From assembly GCA_964600165.1 (NCBI GenBank), contig CAZRIP010000111.1, positions 1 through 11,893 of the forward strand: DNA of 11,893 bases, in the 5' to 3' direction. This document shows positions 1-5,722 of the stretch, in pieces. The stretch's first letter is position 1, and the number at the start of each line of letters is the position of its first letter. The DNA is from CAZRIP01 sp964600165. Lineage in GTDB: Bacteria; Elusimicrobiota; Elusimicrobia; UBA1565; UBA9628. Under the pieces are notes generated by a model. It searched no databases and had not been told where the DNA came from. It worked only from the letters and a program-made list of their open reading frames with translations. The translations under genes and the position numbers were made by a program.

Positions 1-1755
1 CTGCTCGGACTTGTAGATCTCCTCGGCGAGCTTGTGGCTCGCTTTCAAGAGGTCGTCTTTGGCCTTGTTGATCTTGTCGACGTCGTCGCCCTTGAGCGAC
101 TCTTTGAGGTCGGCGATGCCGCGATCGATGTTCTGGCGCTCGTCTTGGCCCACCTTGTCGCCGTGCTCCTTGAGCGCCTTTTCCGCCGAGAAGAGGACCG
201 CGTCCGCCTCGTTTTTCGCCTGGACCTTCTCCTTGAACTTCTTGTCCTCTTCGGCGAACTGCTCGGCCTGCTTGACGAATTTCTCGACCTCTTCCTTGTT
301 GAGCTTGTTCGGGGCCTGGATCGTGATGTGCTGGGCCTTCTTGGTGCCGAGATCCTCGGCCTTGACGCTCAAGATTCCGTTCGCGTCGATCGAGAACGTC
401 ACCTTGATCTGCGGCAGGCCGCGCGGCGCCGGCGGGATGCCGTCCAGGTCGAACTTGCCGAGGCTGACGTTGTCGCCGGCCTTCGGGCGCTCGCCTTGCA
501 GCACGTGGACGGTGACGGCCGGTTGATTATCGGCCGCCGTCGAGAACGTCTGAGACTTCTCGACGGGGATCGTCGTGTTGCGCTCGATGAGCGGCGTCAT
601 CACGGAGCCCAGCGTCTCGATGCCGAGCGTCAGCGGCGTGACGTCCAGGAGCAGGACGTCCTTGACCTCGCCGGTCAGGATGGCGGCCTGGACGGAGGCG
701 CCGGTGGCCACGCACTCCATCGGGTCGACGCCGCGCTCCACTTTCTTGCCGACGTAGTCCTCGACGAACTTCGCGACGATCGGCATGCGCGTCGGGCCGC
801 CGACGAGGATGATGCGGTGGATGTCGGACGCCTTGAGGCCGGCGTCGTTGAGCGCCTGCTCGATGGAGGTCTTGCAACGCTTGACGATGGGCTCGACGAG
901 CGATTCCAGCTTCGCGCGCGTGAACTTCATCGCCAAGTGCTTGGGCTGGTTGTCGACGGCCGTGAGGTAAGGCAGGTTGATGTCGGTCTCGAACGTCGTC
1001 GAGAGCTCGATCTTCGCCTTCTCGGCCGCCTCGCGCACGCGCTGCATCGCCATCGGGTCCTTGCGGACGTCGACGCCGGTCTCCTTCTTGAAGGAGTCCG
1101 AGATGAAGTCGATCAAGGCGTTGTCCATGTCGGTGCCGCCGAGCTGCGTGTCGCCCGACGTCGAAAGGACCTGCGAGGTGCCTTCCGCGCCCATCTCCAT
1201 GACGGTGCAGTCCAGCGTGCCTCCGCCCAGGTCAAATACAAGAATCTTTTGCTCTTTGCCGGTCTTGTCCAAGCCGTAGGACAGCGCGGCCGCCGTCGGC
1301 TCGTTGACGAGGCGGATGACCTCGAGGCCGGCGATCGCGCCGGCGTCTTTCGTCGCCTGGCGCTGGTTGTCGTTGAAGTAAGCGGGGACGGTGATGACGG
1401 CCTTCTCGATCTTGTCGCCGAGAAACGCCTCCGCGTCGCGCTTGACCTTCTGCAGCAGGAACGCCGACAGCTGCTGCGGCGTGTACTGCTTTCCGTCCGG
1501 GGCTTTATAATGAAAGTCCGTGCCCATCTTGCGCTTGAAGGCCATGAACGTGCCTTCGGGGTTCGCCACGGCCTGGCGGCGCGCCGGCTCGCCGACGAGC
1601 AGCTGCCCGTCCTTGGCGAAAGCGACGTAAGAAGGGAACGCCTTGCCGCCCACCGAGGTGCCCTCGGCCGACGGGATGATCGTGGCCTTGCCGCCTTCCA
1701 TCACGGCGGCCGCCGTGTTCGACGTCCCGAGATCGATTCCGATGATCTTGCTCAT
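1..1755 (-). CDS. dnaK: Molecular chaperone DnaK (Hsp70), 3' end cut by window edge
   Basis: ATP-dependent cytoplasmic chaperone that works with GrpE and DnaJ. The frame is open from ATG at 1753-1755 to the window edge: 585 residues, against about 610-640 for the family, so only the C-terminal tail is missing. Visible motifs are the N-terminal IGIDLGTSNTAAAV (residues 5-18), VPAYFNDNQRQAT (about 123-135), NEPTAAALSYG (151-161), phosphate-2 FDLGGGT (174-180), IILVGGPTRMP (about 315-325) and the interdomain linker VLLLDVTPLTLGIET (about 367-381), followed by the beta substrate-binding domain and a charged helical lid. Between KRKMGTDF and the PPQIS-equivalent segment there are only about 11 residues, so the proteobacterial insert of about 23 residues is absent. 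The start overlaps the grpE stop by 4 nt (ATGA), and a perfect AAGGAGG lies 5 nt upstream, implying translational coupling. Third gene of the hrcA operon; dnaJ may follow outside the window. Confidence 0.98.
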   Translation of the reverse strand, partial: MSKIIGIDLGTSNTAAAVMEGGKATIIPSAEGTSVGGKAFPSYVAFAKDGQLLVGEPARRQAVANPEGTFMAFKRKMGTDFHYKAPDGKQYTPQQLSAFLLQKVKRDAEAFLGDKIEKAVITVPAYFNDNQRQATKDAGAIAGLEVIRLVNEPTAAALSYGLDKTGKEQKILVFDLGGGTLDCTVMEMGAEGTSQVLSTSGDTQLGGTDMDNALIDFISDSFKKETGVDVRKDPMAMQRVREAAEKAKIELSTTFETDINLPYLTAVDNQPKHLAMKFTRAKLESLVEPIVKRCKTSIEQALNDAGLKASDIHRIILVGGPTRMPIVAKFVEDYVGKKVERGVDPMECVATGASVQAAILTGEVKDVLLLDVTPLTLGIETLGSVMTPLIERNTTIPVEKSQTFSTAADNQPAVTVHVLQGERPKAGDNVSLGKFDLDGIPPAPRGLPQIKVTFSIDANGILSVKAEDLGTKKAQHITIQAPNKLNKEEVEKFVKQAEQFAEEDKKFKEKVQAKNEADAVLFSAEKALKEHGDKVGQDERQNIDRGIADLKESLKGDDVDKINKAKDDLLKASHKLAEEIYKSEQ

Positions 1756-2261
1756 TTCTTCCTCCTTGCGACTCGGACCTTGGCGGTCCGCAGCACGCGG
1801 TCCCCGAGCTGATAACCGGACTGCAGCACGTCCACCACGGTATCCTCGGCCGCGTCTTCTTTTTCGACCGTGCCCAACACCTCGTGCTTGAGCGCGTCGT
1901 ACGGCTTGCCGACGGGATCCATGACGGAGACCCCTTCCCCGGCGAAAATCTTCTGGAACTCCTTGAAGATGCCTTCCATCCCCTTCGCGAGCTCCGACTC
2001 CGAGTGCTGCGCCTTGATCTGCTCGTGCGCCGACTGCAATAGATCGTAGAGCGGGAGGAACTTCAAGATCGTCTCCGCCCGCCCGAGCCGGATATACTCG
2101 GGCCGCTCCCGATCGGTGCGCTTGCGGAAGTTCTCGAATTCGGCCTTCAGCCTCAATAATTGCTCGTAGTAGCTCGCCCCATCCGCCAACGCCTTTTCTA
2201 AGGGCGTCTGGGACGGCTCGCTGCCGCTCGCCGGCTCTTCGACTTTCTGCTCATCAGTCAC
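1752..2261 (-). CDS. grpE: Nucleotide exchange factor GrpE
   Basis: GrpE is the ADP-release factor for DnaK and acts as a homodimer in the cytoplasm. The 169-residue product has the family layout: an acidic, low-complexity N-terminus (residues 1-25), a long helix with YYEQLLRLKAEFENFRKRT (about 31-49), a helical dimer region with LPLYDLLQSA, and a C-terminal beta domain with DPVGKPYDALKHEVLGTV and SGYQLGDRVLRTAKVRVA. The length is somewhat shorter than E. coli GrpE (197) but normal for the family. The start is GTG at 2259-2261, overlapping the hrcA stop by 8 nt; no strong Shine-Dalgarno is visible, so coupling to hrcA translation is likely. The stop overlaps the dnaK ATG by 4 nt. Confidence 0.96.
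   Translation of the reverse strand: MTDEQKVEEPASGSEPSQTPLEKALADGASYYEQLLRLKAEFENFRKRTDRERPEYIRLGRAETILKFLPLYDLLQSAHEQIKAQHSESELAKGMEGIFKEFQKIFAGEGVSVMDPVGKPYDALKHEVLGTVEKEDAAEDTVVDVLQSGYQLGDRVLRTAKVRVARRKK
1761..1767 (-). promoter_or_regulatory. Perfect Shine-Dalgarno of dnaK
   Basis: On the minus strand AAGGAGG, complementary to the canonical 16S 3' end, lies inside the last codons of grpE and ends 5 nt before the dnaK ATG. It fixes the dnaK start and shows that the organism uses classical Shine-Dalgarno initiation inside operons. Confidence 0.9.
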
Positions 2262-3333
2262 TGTCTTCGGTCTCCCACGACAGTAGTTTCCTAGAGACGA
2301 GGTCGCTCATCAGATCGACGAGGCTCACCATGCGCGAGTACTCCATGCGCTTGGAGCCCATGATCCCGAGCACGCCGACGACGCGGTCCTTGTACTTGTA
2401 CGTCTTGGTCACGAGGCTCAAGCCGGACAGCTCCGGGATGCCGCTCTCGCGGCCGATGCGCACCATCGGCTTGGGCTGCGCGCCGACCTCGTCGAGCTGC
2501 GTGCCCAAAAGCCCCGCGATCGCCTGCTTCTCGCCGATCATGCGCATCAAGGACTGGACCGCCTTGAAGTCGCCGATCTCCTCGGCGTGCGACAGGATGT
2601 TGTCGGCGCCCTCGACGTAGAAAGCGTCCGGCCCGATGATCTGCCCGAGCTCCTGGAGCATCTCGCCCGCGAGGCTCGTGAGCTCGCGGAACTCCTGCTC
2701 CATCTGCTTGAGCTTGCCCAGCACCGCCTGCTTGGCCTGCAGGATGCCGCAGCCGCGGATGTTCTCGTTCAAGAAACGGTTGAGCAGGTGGATCTGCCGG
2801 GAGGTCGGCGCGAAGCCGAGCTTGATCGGCCAGTGCCGGACCAAGCCCGCTTCGGTCACGAGGACGCCGAGGACGTTGTGGCCGCCCAAGTGGATCAGCT
2901 CGAGGCGCTTGAGCTGCTGGCTCTTGGTCTGCGGCGAGAGCACGAGGCCGGCGCCGTTGGAGATCCGCGAGAGCAGCTTCGAGGTCTCGAGCAGCAGCGT
3001 GTCCAGCTCCTCGATGCTTCCCTTATATTGCCGTTCGATGCGCTCCTTTTCGTCGGACGCCAGGCGCTGGACGCCCATGAGGTAATCGACGTAAAAGCGG
3101 TAGCCCTTGTCGGTCGGCTCGCGGCCCGAGGACGTGTGCGGCTGCTGCAGGAAGCCCTCGTTCTCCAGCTCCTGCAGGATGTTGCGGATCGTCGCCGAGG
3201 AGAGGTCGACGCCCGCCTCCTTGGCGATCTGCTGCGAGGAGACCGGCTTCGACGTCTTGATGTAATAGTGGACGATCCACTGAAGCAGGTCGTTCTTGCG
3301 CTGCGCGACGACTTCGGGTTTGAGTTGTCTCAT
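2254..3333 (-). CDS. hrcA: Heat-inducible transcription repressor HrcA
   Basis: HrcA binds the CIRCE operator and represses class I heat-shock operons; GroE helps it fold into the active form. The product is 359 residues from ATG 3331-3333. It has an N-terminal winged helix-turn-helix with the recognition segment SSATIRNILQELENEGFL (residues 45-62) and the wing PHTSSGREPTDKGYRFYV (65-82), then the GAF-like dimer domain and the C-terminal signature SLVTKTYKYKDRVVGVLG followed by RMEYSRM. In-frame TTG codons at 3346-3348 (AGGTGA 10 nt upstream) and 3355-3357 are alternative starts. I chose the ATG because family members begin just before this RK-rich helix, and the 3357 TTG lies inside the CIRCE element. 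First gene of hrcA-grpE-dnaK, autoregulated through the CIRCE at its promoter. Confidence 0.96.
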   Translation of the reverse strand: MRQLKPEVVAQRKNDLLQWIVHYYIKTSKPVSSQQIAKEAGVDLSSATIRNILQELENEGFLQQPHTSSGREPTDKGYRFYVDYLMGVQRLASDEKERIERQYKGSIEELDTLLLETSKLLSRISNGAGLVLSPQTKSQQLKRLELIHLGGHNVLGVLVTEAGLVRHWPIKLGFAPTSRQIHLLNRFLNENIRGCGILQAKQAVLGKLKQMEQEFRELTSLAGEMLQELGQIIGPDAFYVEGADNILSHAEEIGDFKAVQSLMRMIGEKQAIAGLLGTQLDEVGAQPKPMVRIGRESGIPELSGLSLVTKTYKYKDRVVGVLGIMGSKRMEYSRMVSLVDLMSDLVSRKLLSWETEDSD

Positions 3334-3350
3334 GCTCGAGCTGAGCAAAA

Positions 3351-3377
3351 TTAGCAATTCACCTGCGCGACTGCTAA
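3351..3377 (-). promoter_or_regulatory. CIRCE operator (HrcA binding site)
   Basis: Read on the minus strand, arms TTAGCAGTC and AATTGCTAA are separated by exactly 9 nt. Against the CIRCE consensus TTAGCACTC-N9-GAGTGCTAA this is 8/9 and 7/9 matches. The element begins 4 nt downstream of the TATAAT box, so it covers the predicted transcription start and the 5' leader of hrcA, the usual position for HrcA repression. Confidence 0.93.
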
Positions 3378-3381
3378 CATC

Positions 3382-3410
3382 ATTATAAAGGAAAGCCCCT
3401 AAATTGTCAA
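3382..3410 (-). promoter_or_regulatory. Consensus sigma-70 promoter of hrcA-grpE-dnaK
   Basis: On the minus strand TTGACA (3405-3410) and TATAAT (3382-3387) are separated by 17 bp. Both hexamers and the spacing match the housekeeping sigma-70 consensus exactly. The predicted start is at about 3375, giving a leader of about 42 nt to the hrcA ATG. A promoter this strong fits control by repression rather than by a heat-shock sigma factor. Confidence 0.93.
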
Positions 3411-3430
3411 GCCGTCGAAGCGACTGCTAA
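3404..3430 (-). promoter_or_regulatory. Second, degenerate CIRCE-like element upstream of hrcA
   Basis: On the minus strand the arm TTAGCAGTC (3422-3430) is identical to the first arm of the downstream CIRCE; the identity extends to 11 nt, TTAGCAGTCGC. Nine nucleotides on is GCTTGACAA, only 5/9 to the consensus right arm, and it contains the -35 hexamer. The repeated arms are 53 bp apart, close to five helical turns. The intact arm also takes part in a small palindrome, GCTAATTTAGC (3426-3436). The element sits between the hrcA and metalloprotease promoters. It could be an auxiliary HrcA site or a decayed copy. Confidence 0.5.
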
Positions 3431-3439
3431 TTTAGCTTC

Positions 3440-3468
3440 TTGACTACGGACGCTTGCGGGCCTACACT
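3440..3468 (+). promoter_or_regulatory. Promoter of the secreted metalloprotease gene
   Basis: TTGACT (3440-3445) and TACACT (3463-3468) are separated by 17 bp. The predicted start falls at about 3475, on a GTG-ATG pair, so the mRNA would be leaderless or nearly so. The -35 is 4 bp from the small TTAGC palindrome and 10 bp from the second CIRCE-like element. Confidence 0.75.
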
Positions 3469-3477
3469 GGCGCCGTG

Positions 3478-4281
3478 ATGAGAGACCGCGTTTTTCCGCT
3501 CGCCGTCGTCGCGGCTTTGGCGGCCTCGGCGCTCGCTCAGCCGGCGCCCAAGCCATCCTGCCCCGGCTGCGCCGTCGTCCCGGTCGTTCTCGTCGCCTCG
3601 GATTACGATACCAAGGGCGAGGGCGCGGCGAGGACCGGCGCGGCGTACTTTCTGACCGCCGTGAAGTTCGCCCAGCGCTGGTATCTGGCGAAGGCGGGAA
3701 AGACGTTCGCGCTGGGAACCCCTTCGGTGCTCGCCTCCGACCTGACGGCCGATCAGTGGATCGCGCTTTCCTGCCTTACGGCGACGCCGGACGAGCGCAA
3801 GCGCTTCCCGCCCTGCGATGCGAAAAAATACGCCTCGAAGAGCCCGCAGGCGCGCTACGCCTACTACTCCGAGGTCGAAAAGGAGTTCAAGGCGAAAGTC
3901 CCGAACGCCGGCGCCGACGACCGGCGCTACATCATCGCCGTTTTCGCGGGCAGCCAACCGGACGTCTGGCTCGGCGCCGCCGACGGCGCGGCCTACGCCG
4001 CCGCCACGCCGCGCAGCACGAGCGTCTTCTGCCCCTCGTACCAGCGCGATCCGACGGGCCGCGACGCGCGTTGCCGAGACTCGGTCTACGCCATCGCGCA
4101 CGAGTTGGGGCACTCGTTCGGGCTCCAGCACAGCTGCGACCAGAATCTCTACGACAAGAAGGGCTGCGAGAACTCCTTCATGCAGACAAAGCATCCGCCC
4201 GACATGGGAATGCTCGCCGGAGAACGCGAAGCGCTCCGAAAGAACAAGTTCTTCCGGCTCTCGAGCGCCGACCTGAAGTGA
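3478..4281 (+). CDS. Secreted metzincin-type zinc metalloprotease
   Basis: Predicted exported zinc endopeptidase of 267 residues. The N-terminus is a Sec signal peptide (RDR, hydrophobic stretch 5-19, predicted cleavage after ALA at residue 20, leaving Gln at +1). The zinc site is HELGHSFGLQH at 208-218, matching HExxHxxGxxH with His208, His212 and His218 as ligands and Glu209 as catalytic base; Met235 in NSFMQ could be the metzincin Met-turn. Eight cysteines follow the signal peptide, suggesting up to four disulfides and an oxidising location. I could not assign a subfamily. The start is ATG 3478, or GTG 3475 immediately before it; there is no Shine-Dalgarno, and TACACT ends 6 nt before the GTG. 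It is divergent from hrcA and shares that regulatory region. Its stop codon directly abuts the clpP stop on the other strand. Confidence 0.85.
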   Translation: MRDRVFPLAVVAALAASALAQPAPKPSCPGCAVVPVVLVASDYDTKGEGAARTGAAYFLTAVKFAQRWYLAKAGKTFALGTPSVLASDLTADQWIALSCLTATPDERKRFPPCDAKKYASKSPQARYAYYSEVEKEFKAKVPNAGADDRRYIIAVFAGSQPDVWLGAADGAAYAAATPRSTSVFCPSYQRDPTGRDARCRDSVYAIAHELGHSFGLQHSCDQNLYDKKGCENSFMQTKHPPDMGMLAGEREALRKNKFFRLSSADLK

Positions 4282-4914
4282 CTACTTGCCGGCGAGCGCG
4301 CCGACGAGCTGGCCGGCCTTGGCGCCGACGATGACCTCGTCGACGATGCCGTAGGCCTTGGCTTCCTCGGCGGACATGTAGTAGTTGCGCTCCATGTCGC
4401 GCGAGATCTTCTCGAAGGTCTGGCCGGTGTGCTTGGCCATGATCTTCTCGAGGGTCTTGCGCGTGTACTCCATCTCTTTGGCCTCGACGATGACGTCCGT
4501 CGCCTGGCCGCCGATGCCGCCGACGAGCGGCTGATGGATCATGACGCGAGACTGCGGCAGCGCGAAGCGCTTGCCTTTGCTGCCGGCCGCGAGGATGACG
4601 GCGCCGAAGGACATCGCCATGCCCATGCAGATGGTCGTGATCGGCGACTTGATGTACTGCATCGTGTCGTAGACCGCGAGGCCGGCCGTGACCATGCCGC
4701 CGGGGCTGTTGATGTAGAGGTTGATGTCCTTGCTGTCGTCGTCGGACTCCAAGTAAAGGAGCTGCGCGATGAGGACGTTGGCGGAGTCGGTCGTGAACTC
4801 CCCTTCATAGCCGCCGACGAAGATGATGCGGTCTTTCAGCAGCCGAGAGTAAATGTCGTAGCCGATGACGGAGCCCTGCGTGGCGCGCTCGATGACTTGG
4901 GGGATGAGGTTCAT
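4282..4914 (-). CDS. clpP: ATP-dependent Clp protease proteolytic subunit, Ser-His-Asn variant
   Basis: Serine protease subunit that forms the tetradecameric chamber fed by ClpX or ClpA/C in the cytoplasm. The 210-residue product has the family fold and motifs: INLYINSPGG (64-73), MAMSFGAVILAAGSKGKRFA (99-118) with nucleophile Ser102, and RVMIHQP (123-129) with His127. The third triad position aligns with the Asp of the typical ERDxxRDxFxSAxEA segment. Here that segment is SRDMERNYYMSAEEA and the aligned residue is Asn177 (codon AAC), so the triad reads Ser-His-Asn. An Asn at this site is known in Listeria ClpP1, so activity may be reduced or conditional rather than lost. No clear Shine-Dalgarno or strong promoter is visible; TTGAGT at 4945-4950 is a weak -35 candidate. 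The upstream same-strand gene ends 50 bp away. No Clp ATPase is in view. Confidence 0.97.
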   Translation of the reverse strand: MNLIPQVIERATQGSVIGYDIYSRLLKDRIIFVGGYEGEFTTDSANVLIAQLLYLESDDDSKDINLYINSPGGMVTAGLAVYDTMQYIKSPITTICMGMAMSFGAVILAAGSKGKRFALPQSRVMIHQPLVGGIGGQATDVIVEAKEMEYTRKTLEKIMAKHTGQTFEKISRDMERNYYMSAEEAKAYGIVDEVIVGAKAGQLVGALAGK

Positions 4915-4964
4915 GGCTCAATGAAAACAAATTGCGGCCCGCGGACTCAAGGGCGACGCGTCGC

Positions 4965-5591
4965 TCAGACCGTCTGCGCGAGCCGCAGCGCGCGGAGCTT
5001 GGGCGCGAGCTCGTTCCACTTCTTGACGGACTCGGGGTCTTTCGGGCGCTTGTCCGAGACGGAGCTGCGCTTGGGGTCGGCTTGGATCGCCTTGACGCCG
5101 GGAGCGGAAGCGACGACCTTGCCGACGACCAGCTGGCGCCGCGCGGCGAGGATCGTGCCGTCCAGGCCGATCTGAAATTGCCAGACCTCGAGCTGCCCCT
5201 CCCCGCCCGGGAGCTCCTTCCACGCCTGGCTGCGAGCCTCGATGTGCGAGAAATATCTCCGCATGACGAGGTCGATCACGTCGCCTTGCGGCTGCGGACC
5301 CGCGACCTCGACGAGCTGGACGGCGACCGACTCCTGAGAGCCGTCGCGCGCCGCGGGGAAAATCCCCGTCAGACCGCTCGGGGAAAAGCTCTTGGACAGG
5401 CGGTCGAACAGCTCGTCGACCGGCTTGGGGTCGATCTTGGCCGGCGCGTGCGCCTCCTGAAAATCCTTGACGCTGCCCTTGAGCCCGACGGGGACGTCGA
5501 TCCCCTCGATGAAGATCCCCGTCTTCTCCTGTTGGGCGCGGACGGGGAGGGCGAGCGCGAGCAGCGCGGCGGCGGCGGCGAGATTTCTCAT
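4965..5591 (-). CDS. Secreted protein of unknown function
   Basis: I do not recognise this 208-residue protein. It begins with a clear Sec signal peptide (MRN, then Ala/Leu-rich 4-16, predicted cleavage after VRA at 19 leaving Gln-Gln). The mature part is mixed alpha/beta, with PVGLKGSVKDFQEAHAPAK (about 34-52), a strand-like SVAVQLVEVAGP, and FQIGLDGTILAARRQLVVGK in the second half, then a charged C-terminal helix. It has no cysteines in the mature part, no further membrane segment, no lipobox and no visible catalytic motif. The start is ATG 5589-5591, with TATCCT ending 6 nt upstream and no Shine-Dalgarno. It is divergent from the transglutaminase-like protein across 131 bp and is upstream of clpP on the same strand (50 bp gap). 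Codon use is typical of the window. Confidence 0.8.
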   Translation of the reverse strand: MRNLAAAAALLALALPVRAQQEKTGIFIEGIDVPVGLKGSVKDFQEAHAPAKIDPKPVDELFDRLSKSFSPSGLTGIFPAARDGSQESVAVQLVEVAGPQPQGDVIDLVMRRYFSHIEARSQAWKELPGGEGQLEVWQFQIGLDGTILAARRQLVVGKVVASAPGVKAIQADPKRSSVSDKRPKDPESVKKWNELAPKLRALRLAQTV

Positions 5592-5597
5592 ATCTAA

Positions 5598-5603
5598 AGG
5601 ATA
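5598..5603 (-). promoter_or_regulatory. -10 element adjacent to start of the 5591 gene
   Basis: TATCCT on the minus strand, 6 nt before the ATG at 5591. No recognisable -35 lies 16-18 bp upstream. Placement predicts a leaderless mRNA. The preceding context GCGGCCT resembles that of the divergent box at 5711-5716. Confidence 0.5.
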
Positions 5604-5626
5604 AGGCCGCGCCGCGGCGCGCGCGA

Positions 5627-5640
5627 GGGTCTTCGGACCC
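5627..5640. repeat. Inverted repeat GGGTC-N4-GACCC in divergent intergenic region
   Basis: A perfect 5-bp inverted repeat around TTCG. If both flanking genes are leaderless it lies upstream of both transcripts, so it is more likely an operator candidate than an RNA hairpin or terminator. No T-run follows on either strand. Confidence 0.4.
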
Positions 5641-5674
5641 AGCGTCCGGGGGCGCCGAACGTCCCCGGGAACGG

Positions 5675-5687
5675 GGTCCTTTGGACC
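5675..5687. repeat. Inverted repeat GGTCC-TTT-GGACC in divergent intergenic region
   Basis: A perfect 5-bp inverted repeat with a 3-nt centre, related in sequence to the repeat at 5627-5640 (both built on GGTC/GACC); the centres are about 47 bp apart. It lies 24 bp before the TATCCT box of the gene starting at 5723. Regulator unknown. Confidence 0.35.
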
Positions 5688-5710
5688 TGTCGCCGGAGCC
5701 GCGCGCGGCT

Positions 5711-5716
5711 TATCCT
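5711..5716 (+). promoter_or_regulatory. -10 element adjacent to start of the 5723 gene
   Basis: TATCCT followed by 6 nt and then ATG 5723. The spacing is identical to its divergent partner at 5598-5603. No good -35 is visible at 16-18 bp and no Shine-Dalgarno is present. Confidence 0.5.
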
Positions 5717-5722
5717 AGGGAC

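Noticed and set aside
34..1812. 592-codon open frame on the plus strand opposite dnaK
   Set aside because: Mirror of dnaK codon bias: with G/C third positions the antisense frame loses stop codons. The product is low-complexity (Arg/Leu/Asp/Val-rich) with no domain, while the opposite strand gives an intact DnaK. Long frames antisense to dnaK are a known artefact.
2587..3354. 255-codon plus-strand frame opposite hrcA
   Set aside because: Low-complexity antisense shadow of hrcA; no motif, start signal or promoter.
3427..4194. 255-codon minus-strand frame opposite the metalloprotease
   Set aside because: Repetitive Arg/Ala/Gly/Val composition and no motif, while the plus strand has a signal peptide and an intact zinc site.
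4915..4964. Clear promoter or leaderless signal for clpP
   Set aside because: Only a weak TTGAGT (4945-4950) with T-rich sequence and no convincing -10 at the expected spacing; clpP may be co-transcribed with the upstream gene.
5627..5640. GGGTC-TTCG-GACCC as an intrinsic terminator
   Set aside because: No T-run on either strand, and it lies between two divergent promoters where no gene ends.
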